Source of the DNA: Micropepsaceae bacterium
GTDB taxonomy: Bacteria > Pseudomonadota > Alphaproteobacteria > Micropepsales > Micropepsaceae
Assembly (NCBI GenBank): GCA_025450355.1
Contig: JANWHR010000037.1
Location: forward strand, 1 to 9,773
Reading direction: 5' to 3'
Length of the DNA stretch: 9,773 bases
The notes below the pieces were generated by a model, which saw only the letters and a program-made list of their open reading frames with translations, was not told the DNA's origin and did no database searches. Numbering within the stretch: the first letter of the stretch is position 1; each line of letters opens with the position of its first letter. This document shows positions 1 through 8,152 of this stretch, piece after piece. Position numbers and translations under genes: made by a program.

Positions 1-1
1 G

Positions 2-877
2 AGGCTCGGGGATTCGTTCAAAACCGTCGTCGAGCAGTTGGAAAGGGTCCATACCGGACTGGGTGAGATGAAAACCCTCGCTGCGGGCGTTGGCGATCTG
101 AAGAAGGTTCTGTCGAATGTAAGCGCGCGCGGGAATTTCGGGCAAAATCAGCTCAATGCGCTGCTTGAGCAATTCCTCTCGCCGGAACAGTACGTCAAAA
201 ACGCGGCGGTGAAGCAAGACACGCAAGAGCGGGTGGAATTTGCCGTTCGCCTTCCGCAGGATGTCCTGCTGCCGATCGACGCCAAATTTCCGAAAGAAGA
301 CCATGAGCGATTGCTCGCAGCGGCCGAACGAGGCGATGCAGATGCCGTTGCAGAAGCAGGCAAGGCGCTTGAGGAAGCGGTGAAACGCGAGGCCAAAAAA
401 ATATCCGATAAATATATTAATCCGCCGCGGACCACAGATTTCGCGATTCTATTCCTGCCCAGCGAGGGACTTTATGCCGAAGTGCTCCGGAGAGCGGGGC
501 TGTTCGACCACATACAGCGGGAATTCCATGTCACGCTCACCGGGCCTGCAACACTTACCGCGTTCCTGAATGCTTTGCAGATGGGGTTCCGCTCTCTTGC
601 GATTCAGAAGCGTTCAAGCGAGGTATGGCAGGTGCTTGGCGCCGTACGAACCGAATTCGGAAATTACACGAAGGTCGTCGATAAATTGCGCAAGAATCTC
701 GATACCGCAAAGGACTCCGTGGAGAATCTCGGAAGGCGGGCGCGGATGATGGGAATAAAGCTTAAGGATATCGAAACTGTTGACGGACCGGCTGCGGATA
801 ACCTTCTGGGCTTTGCGCCTGACGCGCTGGCTGCGCCAGACGAGCAGGATGAACAGGACAGCGTGGCTGCGCAGTAG
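2..877 (+). CDS. rmuC: RmuC family DNA recombination protein, 5' truncated by window edge
   Basis: This is the C-terminal 291 residues of an RmuC protein; the frame is open from base 2 and ends in TAG at 875-877, so the true start lies outside the window. A TTG at 38 is in frame but falls inside conserved sequence and is not the start. Family hallmarks visible are the block GNFGQNQLNALLEQFLSPEQ, the segment LPIDAKFPKEDHERL with its conserved DAKFP, the LPSEGLYAEVLRR segment and the stretch ending LNALQMGF. RmuC proteins normally have an N-terminal membrane anchor and long coiled coil ahead of this domain; both would be upstream. The family is linked to limiting DNA inversions/rearrangements and is predicted to have a restriction-endonuclease-like fold (family knowledge). 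The acidic, Gln-rich tail is ordinary low-complexity sequence. It converges on recR with only 3 bases between the stop codons. Confidence 0.93.
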   Translation, partial: RLGDSFKTVVEQLERVHTGLGEMKTLAAGVGDLKKVLSNVSARGNFGQNQLNALLEQFLSPEQYVKNAAVKQDTQERVEFAVRLPQDVLLPIDAKFPKEDHERLLAAAERGDADAVAEAGKALEEAVKREAKKISDKYINPPRTTDFAILFLPSEGLYAEVLRRAGLFDHIQREFHVTLTGPATLTAFLNALQMGFRSLAIQKRSSEVWQVLGAVRTEFGNYTKVVDKLRKNLDTAKDSVENLGRRARMMGIKLKDIETVDGPAADNLLGFAPDALAAPDEQDEQDSVAAQ

Positions 878-880
878 TCG

Positions 881-1480
881 CTAAAACTCGCGGCGGGCTT
901 TGAACGCTGCCGACAGCGTACCCTCATCGAGATAGTCGAGTTCGCCGCCGACCGGCACTCCCAGTGCGAGGCGCGTCACTTTCACCTGCAGCGGTTCGAG
1001 CAGATCCAGCAGGTAATGCGAGGTGGTCTGTCCTTCGACCGTCGCATTCATGGCGAGAATGATCTCGCCGGCGCCTCGGGCGCGCTCCCGCAATGGGCCG
1101 ATGTTCAGCCGGTCCGGCGTGACGCCGTCGAGCGCGGAAAGCGCGCCGCCCAGCACGTGATAGCGCCCGCGGAACACGCCTGCGCGTTCCAGAGCCCACA
1201 AATCTGCGACATCCTCCACCACGCAAATGACACCGTTTTCGCGCTCCGGATTCCGGCATAGTCCGCAAGGATCAGCGGTATCCAGATTCCCGCAGGCCGA
1301 ACATTGTTTCAGGGCGGCGGCAGCGTTCGCCATGGCCTGTGCCAGTGGTTCCAGCAGGGTCTCGCGCCGCTTCAGCAGCGCCAGCGCCGCCCTCCGCGCC
1401 GACCGGGGTCCCAGCCCCGGAAGTTTCGCCAGCACTTGAATAAGCCGGTCAATTTCCTGACCCGCCTGCGCGCTGGCCAT
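881..1480 (-). CDS. recR: Recombination mediator protein RecR
   Basis: A full-length RecR of 199 residues, the usual size. In order: a helix-hairpin-helix segment near residues 17-32 (LAKLPGLGPRSARRAA), a four-cysteine zinc finger (C60, C63, C72, C75), and a Toprim domain from about 83 to 177 containing VVED (acidic E89/D90) and the segment MNATVEGQTTSHYL. RecR acts with RecO (and RecF) to load RecA on SSB-coated single-stranded DNA at gaps. The ATG at 1480 is the only sensible start because an in-frame TAA sits immediately upstream; no good Shine-Dalgarno is visible, so translation may depend on the upstream genes. It lies 67 bases downstream of ybaB in the same direction, the classic dnaX-ybaB-recR order, so one operon is likely. 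It ends in TAG. Confidence 0.97.
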   Translation of the reverse strand: MASAQAGQEIDRLIQVLAKLPGLGPRSARRAALALLKRRETLLEPLAQAMANAAAALKQCSACGNLDTADPCGLCRNPERENGVICVVEDVADLWALERAGVFRGRYHVLGGALSALDGVTPDRLNIGPLRERARGAGEIILAMNATVEGQTTSHYLLDLLEPLQVKVTRLALGVPVGGELDYLDEGTLSAAFKARREF

Positions 1481-1497
1481 TTAGAGCACCGTTGTCA

Positions 1498-1518
1498 CGG
1501 CCGCCCCCGAGGTGGCCG
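1498..1518. other. Imperfect hairpin between ybaB and recR
   Basis: Within the 67-base ybaB-recR gap, cggccgcc (1498-1505) can pair with ggtggccg (1511-1518) across a five-base loop, eight pairs including one wobble. No T-run follows it in the minus direction, so it is not a standard intrinsic terminator. It could be an mRNA-stabilising or processing hairpin between cistrons, or simply a chance result of GC-rich sequence. Confidence 0.25.
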
Positions 1519-1547
1519 GGCCAGGCCATGACAGCGTGGGAAATCAA

Positions 1548-1846
1548 TCACCCGCCCAAACCCTTGAACAGGTCGGAAAGAAACTGCGTATCATTGGCGC
1601 GGCGCGATTCCAGCCGGTGTTTTCCGTCGTCACAGGCTGCCACCACAAGGTCCTGAAGAATTTGCTGTTCTTCCGGTTTCAGCAGTGAGGGATCGATCGC
1701 GATGGATTTCAGTTCGCCCATCCCGTTCATGATTACCCGGACCAGTCCGCCGCCGGACTGGCCTTCGACTTCCATGGCCGCGAGGCTCTTTTGCAATTCG
1801 GCCGCGCGACGTTGCATCTCCCCGATTTGGCTCATGAAGTCGGGAT

Positions 1847-1850
<4 letters not shown>
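1548..1850 (-). CDS. ybaB: YbaB/EbfC family nucleoid-associated protein
   Basis: A 100-residue protein of normal family length. It begins with a Met/Gln/Glu-rich helix (residues about 5-28, MSQIGEMQRRAAELQKSLAA), continues into a beta segment with GQSGGGLVRVIMNGMGEL, which matches the family's Gly-rich turn followed by a Val-rich strand, then SIAIDPSLL and a second long helix. YbaB proteins form small dimers that bind DNA and are regarded as nucleoid-associated proteins. Its ATG overlaps the dnaX stop in an ATGA arrangement (4 bases), so translational coupling with dnaX is very likely. It ends in TGA. The position between dnaX and recR is the textbook location and supports the assignment. Confidence 0.95.
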
Positions 1851-3595
<1,745 letters not shown>

Positions 3596-3604
3596 CTGCG
3601 GCGG

Positions 3605-3609
3605 CTCCC
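3605..3609 (-). promoter_or_regulatory. Shine-Dalgarno deciding the dnaX TTG start
   Basis: The minus strand reads GGGAG here, nine bases before the TTG at 3595. It is the best ribosome-binding site near the dnaX N-terminus and the main reason for preferring this TTG over the ATG at 3649 or the TTG at 3658, neither of which has a comparable site. Confidence 0.5.
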
Positions 3610-3660
3610 GGACATTTCGCCAAAGCGCGGTTCGGCGGCAAAAATACATGGCTGACAACA

Positions 3661-3759
3661 GCAGGAGGCTGGCGAGCGACCCGAAACGCGCTCGTTACGG
3701 CTGCTTCCTTCCGGACCTGACCGGATTGGCGAGTGTCCCGTCCGTCGCCAACCTCCCGC
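3661..3759 (-). ncRNA. ffs: Signal recognition particle RNA, small bacterial type (4.5S)
   Basis: Read on the minus strand, the region contains the nearly invariant SRP RNA core: GGTCAGGTCCGG (an asymmetric-loop strand plus stem) followed by the GGAA tetraloop and AGCAGCC, at about 3695-3722. Flanking arms close a long hairpin: GCGGGAGGTTGGCGA (3745-3759) pairs with TCGCCAGCCTCCTGC (3661-3675) with only G-U wobbles, giving a hairpin of about 99 nt, the size of the small bacterial class. The RNA binds the Ffh protein and directs nascent membrane proteins to the translocon. Ends are inferred from the helix and the promoter and may be off by a few bases. Position just upstream of dnaX is common in alphaproteobacteria. 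A 4-bp hairpin followed by five T residues (T-run at 3641-3645 on the complementary strand) may end transcription weakly, or transcripts may continue into dnaX. Confidence 0.95.
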
Positions 3760-3764
3760 AGCCA

Positions 3765-3793
3765 TATATCAGACGCGAACACTGCCGAAGCAA
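3765..3793 (-). promoter_or_regulatory. Likely sigma70-type promoter of the SRP RNA
   Basis: On the minus strand TTGCTT (3793-3788) and GATATA (3770-3765) are separated by exactly 17 bases. The predicted transcription start about six bases on falls at the first base of the SRP RNA helix (3759), which makes the pair more credible than its consensus match alone. The promoter may also feed dnaX, ybaB and recR. Confidence 0.6.
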
Positions 3794-3852
3794 GGCCGCT
3801 TTCCACCCGATTGCGCTTGCCTCTTTCACACCGGCGTTTAGGCTTCACGACA

Positions 3853-4782
3853 ATGACTCCTCCCGTCGCCTTTTCAGGCAATCCCCTCGACCGCGCCAGC
3901 GACAAAAGAACCGACAAGGCCTGGCTCGAAGGCATGCGCTCAGGTCCGCGCGCGCGGGTGCTCCCGCTCTGGAAGCTGCAACCACTTCTGTTCGGGCCGG
4001 AAGGACAGCCCCTTCGGCTGGGATTCCTGGATGGGGAACTCGCATCAGGCCTCGGTGACGAAAGCGCCATCGAGGTGTTCCTTGGCGCCGGCGCCGGCAA
4101 CACCGCCTTTTTCGCCCGCGACATTTCCTCGCTTCCCGACCCGCCCGCCGGCGCTTTGGCGAATTACGGCCATTTCCGCGACGCGCGCAGTGCAACGGCA
4201 ATGCTTCAAGCCAGTGAGAGCGCCATTCTCGCGCAGGCCAAATCGCTGATCGACTGGCACAACCGGCATGGCTTCTGCCCGAAATGCGGCGCTCCAACTG
4301 CGCTTGCCGATTCCGGCTACCGCCGCATTTGCCCCAAATGCGGGGCCGAACATTTCCCGCGCACCGATCCGGCCGTCATCATGCTCGTCACCCGTGGAGA
4401 CCTGTGCCTGCTTGGCCGGACCAGGCGCTTTGCTGACGGTTACTATTCTACGCTGGCCGGCTTTGTCGAACCGGGCGAAACGATCGAAGAAGCCGTGGCG
4501 CGCGAGATCATGGAAGAGGCCGGCATCCGGATCCGCGGCGTACGCTATTTCGCGAGCCAGCCGTGGCCCTTTCCGTCCAGTCTGATGATCGGCTGCTTCG
4601 CGGAAGCAGATTCCGGCGAAATCACTGTGGACGGCAACGAGATCGTTGCGGCGCGCTGGTTCGATCATGCGGCGGTGAGGCTTCTGATCAGCGGCGCCTC
4701 GACGGAAGTCGGCCTGCCGCGGCGCGATGCGATTGCGTTCCATCTGATTGCGCATTGGGCGGAGAATGGCCCATGGAGGTGA
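3853..4782 (+). CDS. nudC: NADH pyrophosphatase / RNA decapping Nudix hydrolase NudC
   Basis: A 309-residue Nudix enzyme that splits NADH (and related dinucleotides) into two mononucleotides and, in characterised homologues, removes NAD caps from RNA. Evidence in order: an N-terminal NudC domain (about 1-135), a four-cysteine zinc ribbon (C142, C145, C160, C163), the link HFPRTDPAVIML, a complete Nudix box from G203 to I225 (G-x5-E-x7-REIMEEAGI), and the NADH-pyrophosphatase signature SQPWPFP (235-241). The frame is open further upstream to 3733, but that extension would overlap the SRP RNA region and is Arg/Ser-rich; the ATG at 3853 matches the expected N-terminus. No strong ribosome-binding site is visible; only AGG ten bases upstream. 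The promoter must lie in 3764-3852, divergent from the SRP RNA, but I see no clear one. Its last 10 bases overlap the next gene. Confidence 0.95.
   Translation: MTPPVAFSGNPLDRASDKRTDKAWLEGMRSGPRARVLPLWKLQPLLFGPEGQPLRLGFLDGELASGLGDESAIEVFLGAGAGNTAFFARDISSLPDPPAGALANYGHFRDARSATAMLQASESAILAQAKSLIDWHNRHGFCPKCGAPTALADSGYRRICPKCGAEHFPRTDPAVIMLVTRGDLCLLGRTRRFADGYYSTLAGFVEPGETIEEAVAREIMEEAGIRIRGVRYFASQPWPFPSSLMIGCFAEADSGEITVDGNEIVAARWFDHAAVRLLISGASTEVGLPRRDAIAFHLIAHWAENGPWR
4761..4764 (+). promoter_or_regulatory. Ribosome-binding site of the macro-domain gene
   Basis: GGAG lies inside the 3' end of nudC, eight bases before the ATG at 4773. It fixes the macro-gene start and supports coupled translation of the two genes. 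Confidence 0.55.
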
Positions 4783-5294
4783 TCCCGCGCATCCGGATCA
4801 TCCGGGCCGATATTACCGGCCTGGAAGTCGAAGCAATCGTGAATGCGGCCAATTCGGCGCTGTTGCCGGGCGGCGGCGTGGACGGCGCGATCCGGCGCAA
4901 AGCAGGCCGGGAGTTCAACGAGGAACTGTACCGCATTGGGCGGTGTCCGGCGGGCGAGGCGGTGATCACACGCGGCTATCGCCTGCCCGCCCGGCATGTG
5001 GTTCACACCGTGGCGCCAATCCACGATTCCCGCGGCTCCGGCGCTCAGAAGGCGGTGCTGGCATCATGTTATGACAGTGTGCTCGCGCTGGCAGACAAAT
5101 ATCAGATCCGCAGTATCGCCTTTCCGGCCATCGGCACGGGGGCCTATGGCTGGCCGTCAGAAATCGCCGCGCAAATCGCCCATGTTCGCGTCACCGCTCA
5201 CCTGTCGCAATGTGCGGTGCAGGATTTGGTCTTCTTCTGCTGCTTTACCGATGCCGATCTGCAAGCCTATCAGGCGCTCGCAGACAGCAACTGA
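4773..5294 (+). CDS. Macro domain protein, probable ADP-ribose/O-acetyl-ADP-ribose hydrolase (YmdB/MacroD type)
   Basis: A stand-alone macro domain of 173 residues. Diagnostic motifs: RADITGLEVEAIVNAAN (11-27) with the catalytic-type Asn27, GGGVDGAIRRKAG (33-45) with Asp37, the strand RHVVHTVAPI, and the phosphate-binding loop AIGTGAYGWP (119-128). This set is characteristic of the MacroD/YmdB class, which removes the acetyl group from O-acetyl-ADP-ribose and can remove mono-ADP-ribose from acidic side chains (family knowledge). The ATG at 4773 has GGAG eight bases upstream, inside the end of nudC; a longer reading frame from 4563 is the nudC shadow. The 10-base overlap with nudC points to translational coupling. 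It ends in TGA at 5292-5294, directly abutting the stop of the convergent gene. The exact substrate is not readable from sequence. Confidence 0.92.
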   Translation: MEVIPRIRIIRADITGLEVEAIVNAANSALLPGGGVDGAIRRKAGREFNEELYRIGRCPAGEAVITRGYRLPARHVVHTVAPIHDSRGSGAQKAVLASCYDSVLALADKYQIRSIAFPAIGTGAYGWPSEIAAQIAHVRVTAHLSQCAVQDLVFFCCFTDADLQAYQALADSN

Positions 5295-6476
5295 TTACTT
5301 CGGCGCCTGAATGATCATGCGGTAACAATCGAGGCTGCGGCTCAGGAATTCATAGGCAGCGCCCCAGAGATAAAGCCGGAAGCGGCGATAATTGAAGTCG
5401 CCGAAGCGTTGGATCACGAATTCCCGGTTTGCGTCGAAATTCCTCGCCCATTGCTGGAAGGTCAGGAAATAACTTTCCCGGTCGTTGTAGATTTCCGTCA
5501 CCTCGAGCCTGGTCCGCGCGAGCTTCTCCAGGAAATCGTGCAGGACCAGGAACGAATGATTGCCGCCATAAATATATTTCCCCATGAATGACGACAATTC
5601 GTATTTTTTGATGCAGGCGCTGCCGTCGAGAAAAATCTATCCGCCCGGTTTAATCAGCTACTCGACTTTGGCGAGCACAGCAGCGTAATCGGGCAGATGC
5701 TCGATCACGCCCATGATGGCAATCGCGTCGAATTTTCGCATCCGCGAATATTCCAGCAGATCGCAAATCCGGATGTCCCAATCAAAGCCCAGTTTTTTGG
5801 CGCGCGAATCCAGATAGTTCTTCGATACATCTGAAATCGTGATGCCGGTGCATTTCACGCCGCGCTTCGAGGCATATTCGAACCAGGCACCCCAGCCCGG
5901 ACCAATCTCCAGAATTTCGTCGCCGGGTTTCAGCTCGAGCTGCCGGAAGCAGTAATCGAATTTGCGCAGCGTTGCGGCTTCCAACGTCTCCGAAGGATCG
6001 AGGTAAACGCCCTGCGTGTAACAGGGCGTCGCCGGATCGAGGAAGCTCAGGAAGAATTCGGGATCAATATCATAATGCGCGGAAATCGCCTGCCTGTTCG
6101 TGTGCACCTGGCCGAACAGCATGGGCTGAAGGAAGCGCCAGACGGTGGTGACCGGGTGCACGTCCTTCATCGAGCCGCGCAATTCGAACGGACTCAGCAT
6201 GTCTCCTTCGAGATCAATGTCCCCGTTCACATAGGCATCCCCGAACCGCCCCTCATCGAGGCTGGCCACGGCCTTCAGGGCGTTCGAATTCTTCAGCGCG
6301 ATGCTGAAACGTGCCGCGTCCGGTCCGAACGGCTGCACCGAACCGTCTGGCAGCGTTACGGAAAAGGACACCGGCGAATTTTCGAACTGTTTGGCAAAAC
6401 GCCCAAGCACCGCGCGGGTGAAGCGGCTCGTCTGACCCGCCACCGGCATTTGCGCAACTTCAGTTTCGATCGTCAT
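5295..6476 (-). pseudogene. Cyclopropane-fatty-acyl-phospholipid synthase family methyltransferase, interrupted by two TAG codons
   Basis: The whole frame encodes 393 codons, normal for the CFA synthase family, which uses SAM to modify acyl chains of membrane phospholipids. Seen: an N-terminal lipid-binding-like domain (about 1-120), ISAHYDIDPEFFLSFLD (131-147), a SAM-binding Rossmann domain with ILEIGPGWG (188-196) and GITIS (211-215), then GVIEHLPDY (256-264). After residue 272 comes TAG (5658-5660), then LIKPGG, a second TAG (5637-5639), and 113 more residues in the same frame, ending in TAA at 5295-5297. The downstream part is clearly the normal C-terminus (KYIYGGNHSFLVLHDFLEKL, then a Tyr/Trp/Phe-rich helical tail), so nothing is deleted or shifted. 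The ATG at 6476 follows GAGGGG; an in-frame TTG at 6506 is less likely. Relative to the E. coli enzyme the His segment near the second stop is not conserved (LDGSA here), so the exact lipid reaction is uncertain. It is either inactive or mis-sequenced. Confidence 0.85.
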
Positions 6477-6511
6477 CCATCCCCTCGCAGCAGGCGGGCG
6501 CCTCAAGTCCG

Positions 6512-6540
6512 ATCTTGGCGGCAGAGCGATTTCGCGGCAA
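6512..6540 (-). promoter_or_regulatory. Candidate promoter of the methyltransferase gene
   Basis: On the minus strand TTGCCG (6540-6535) and CAAGAT (6517-6512) are 17 bases apart, giving a start near 6505 and a leader of about 30 bases before the ATG at 6476. The match to consensus is moderate for -35 and poor for -10. Confidence 0.3.
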
Positions 6541-6543
6541 GAA
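6515..6543 (+). promoter_or_regulatory. Candidate promoter of the GST gene, overlapping the opposite one
   Basis: On the plus strand TTGGCG (6515-6520) and CAAGAA (6538-6543) are 17 bases apart, in the 100-base gap between two divergent genes. The -35 element of each strand overlaps the -10 element of the other. Both are weak matches and arise from one imperfect inverted repeat (cttggcg at 6514-6520, cggcaag at 6535-6541), so this may also be an operator or chance. Confidence 0.25.
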
Positions 6544-6576
6544 CAATGTGGTCCTGCAGGAAGGGGTTAGCACCGC

Positions 6577-7287
6577 ATGGCTTACGAACTCTATTACTGG
6601 CCGTCCATTCAGGGCCGGGGCGAATTCGTCCGGTTAACGCTGGAGGAGGCGGGCGCGCCCTATGAGGACGTGGCGCGCCAACATGGCGGCATGCCCAAAA
6701 TGATGCGGCTGCTGGAAGGCGCAGGTGTCACGGAACCGCCCTACGCCCCGCCTTTCCTGAAATCCGGAAAGCTGCTGATCGCCCAAACCGCGAACATCCT
6801 GTTGTATCTCGGCACCCGGCATGGGCTCGCGCCCAAAACGGAACGCGGGCGGCTGTTTGTGAACCAGTTACAGCTGACCATCGCGGACGCCGTGGCAGAA
6901 GCCCACAACGTGCACCACCCCATCGCAGTTGGTCAGTATTACGAGGACCAGAAGCGCGAGGCCAAACGCGCCGCGCACCACTTCACGCGCGAAAGAATTC
7001 CAAAATTCCTGGGCTATTTTGAATCGGTGCTCGAGCAAAGCGGCGGGCCATTCCTGCTCGGCAGGCGCATCAGCTACGCAGACCTCTCGCTGTTTCAGCT
7101 TGTCGAGGGACTGCGCCATGCCTTTCCGCGCAATATGGAGCGCGCGGAAAAAAAACTGCGTTTGATCGAGCCACTGTGCGAACGCGTTGCTTTACGCCCG
7201 CGCATTGCGGACTACCTCGCTTCAGACCGGCGGCTTCCTTTCAGCAATCAGGGGATTTTCCGTCAGTACCCGGAACTAGACGGATAA
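6577..7287 (+). CDS. Glutathione S-transferase family protein
   Basis: A 236-residue soluble two-domain GST. The N-terminal thioredoxin-like half starts YELYYWPSIQGRGEFVRLTL (3-22), with an early Tyr and the R-x-x-L helix typical of the sigma-like/eukaryote-type GSTs found in Proteobacteria, and contains the glutathione gamma-glutamyl-binding segment AQTANILLYLG (69-79; Q70-T71 in the place of the usual QS). The all-helical half has ADAVAEAHNVHHPI (103-116), a Tyr-rich YYEDQ, and the folding motif ISYADLSLFQ (165-174) with the conserved Asp169. Such enzymes conjugate or transfer glutathione to electrophiles, or act as peroxidases; the substrate cannot be read. AGGAAGGGG lies about ten bases before the ATG. 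It ends in TAA, 5 bases from the convergent stop of the next gene. Intact and unremarkable in composition. Confidence 0.92.
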   Translation: MAYELYYWPSIQGRGEFVRLTLEEAGAPYEDVARQHGGMPKMMRLLEGAGVTEPPYAPPFLKSGKLLIAQTANILLYLGTRHGLAPKTERGRLFVNQLQLTIADAVAEAHNVHHPIAVGQYYEDQKREAKRAAHHFTRERIPKFLGYFESVLEQSGGPFLLGRRISYADLSLFQLVEGLRHAFPRNMERAEKKLRLIEPLCERVALRPRIADYLASDRRLPFSNQGIFRQYPELDG

Positions 7288-7292
7288 CCGGA

Positions 7293-8078
7293 TCAGAAAT
7301 CGGCTTTGGCTGCCATCGGCATGGCGTAAAGCTTGCCGGTCGCGGCATCGATATTGTTCTCGGAACAAGCCACTTCGAGCCAGGGATCATCGTCCTTGTG
7401 GTAGTTCACCAGCGCCGTCCACGGCGTGGTGAACGCGCCCGGGTCGTCCACCTGCACCGTGACATCGAGATTGTTGACGTCGCGCCGGCGATAGCGTTCC
7501 ACAACGTGCAATTTGTCCGTGTGCGGCGTGGCAAAATTGTCCACCCAGGTCCTGGGGTCGAGTCCGACGGTATCGACGACCAGCGTGTCCGCCTCCCAAT
7601 GCGCCACCGAATCTCCAAACCAGCCCGGTTTGACATTCGCGGGATGGGTGCCGTTCAGGCGGGCGATGCGCGGCTGGGCGTGGCGTTCATAGAGGAAGAC
7701 GATCTGTTTGCCGTCGTCGAGAATCTGGGTGTGGAAATTTAGTTCCAGGATGTAGGGCACACCCATCGGCTGGCAGGTTTCCTGCGGTGCGTTCACGGTC
7801 TTACCGGCACGCACCGCGTCCGATTGCCGGCGAACGACCGCCGCCGCCCAGGGCTGCAAAATCGGCGCGTTGTAGTCACCCGCAAGCCGCGGCACGCGTT
7901 CGCCCTGTACCCGCAACGTCGTCACGGGACCCGGGCCGGATGGAGGCCGCCGGAAAGGTGTTTCGGCGGCGCCACCGCGCGTCCAGAGCCCGGAAATATC
8001 CGGATGCTGTTGGGCGGAGGCGGACGTGGAAATGCACGCGAAAGCTGCGAAGGCAAACAGGGCGCTGGAACGCTGCAT
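7293..8078 (-). CDS. Secreted protein of unknown function with N-terminal signal peptide
   Basis: I do not recognise a characterised function. From the ATG at 8078 the protein has 261 residues and starts with a clear Sec signal peptide: MQR, a hydrophobic Ala/Phe core, and a cleavage-like ASA before QQ at residues 21-24. The mature part begins PDISGLW and includes VPYILELNFHTQILDD, YERHAQPRIARLNGTHP, and GDSVAHWEADTLVVDTVGLD. I associate this GDS-x-x-x-WE-x-DTLVVDT pattern with a widespread uncharacterised family of exported proteins in Proteobacteria and Acidobacteria, often annotated hypothetical. The pattern suggests a beta-rich periplasmic or extracellular domain. A GTG at 8108 is an alternative start adding ten basic residues; no ribosome-binding site favours either. 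It has its own upstream gap of 74 bases from the transporter stop, and ends in TGA. Confidence 0.8.
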   Translation of the reverse strand: MQRSSALFAFAAFACISTSASAQQHPDISGLWTRGGAAETPFRRPPSGPGPVTTLRVQGERVPRLAGDYNAPILQPWAAAVVRRQSDAVRAGKTVNAPQETCQPMGVPYILELNFHTQILDDGKQIVFLYERHAQPRIARLNGTHPANVKPGWFGDSVAHWEADTLVVDTVGLDPRTWVDNFATPHTDKLHVVERYRRRDVNNLDVTVQVDDPGAFTTPWTALVNYHKDDDPWLEVACSENNIDAATGKLYAMPMAAKADF

Positions 8079-8108
8079 GAGCTTGGGTCTGCTGGATCGG
8101 CGCGTCAC

Positions 8109-8138
8109 GTTATAGCAGGTTTCGGGTGGGTGGAATCA
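8109..8138 (-). promoter_or_regulatory. Candidate -10 region for the secreted-protein gene
   Basis: The minus strand reads TATAAC at 8114-8109, a good -10 match, with TGATTC at 8138-8133 as a weak -35 eighteen bases upstream. A start near 8102 would leave about 24 bases before the ATG at 8078 and would exclude the GTG at 8108. Confidence 0.3.
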
Positions 8139-8152
8139 CCGCGCCGGTTCGA

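Noticed and set aside
5637..5660. TAG recoding (pyrrolysine, glutamine or tyrosine) as explanation of the two ambers
   Set aside because: TAG is the natural stop of rmuC (875-877) and recR (881-883), where read-through would extend the proteins past their normal C-termini; no suppressor tRNA or pyl gene is in the window.
6552..6561. Perfect 10-base palindrome tcctgcagga upstream of the GST gene
   Set aside because: Too short and isolated to claim as an operator; part of it overlaps the GST ribosome-binding region.
6075..6665. A 196-codon plus-strand frame covering the methyltransferase 5' end and the start of the GST gene
   Set aside because: Runs through the divergent promoter gap and two real genes in other frames, with low-complexity content.
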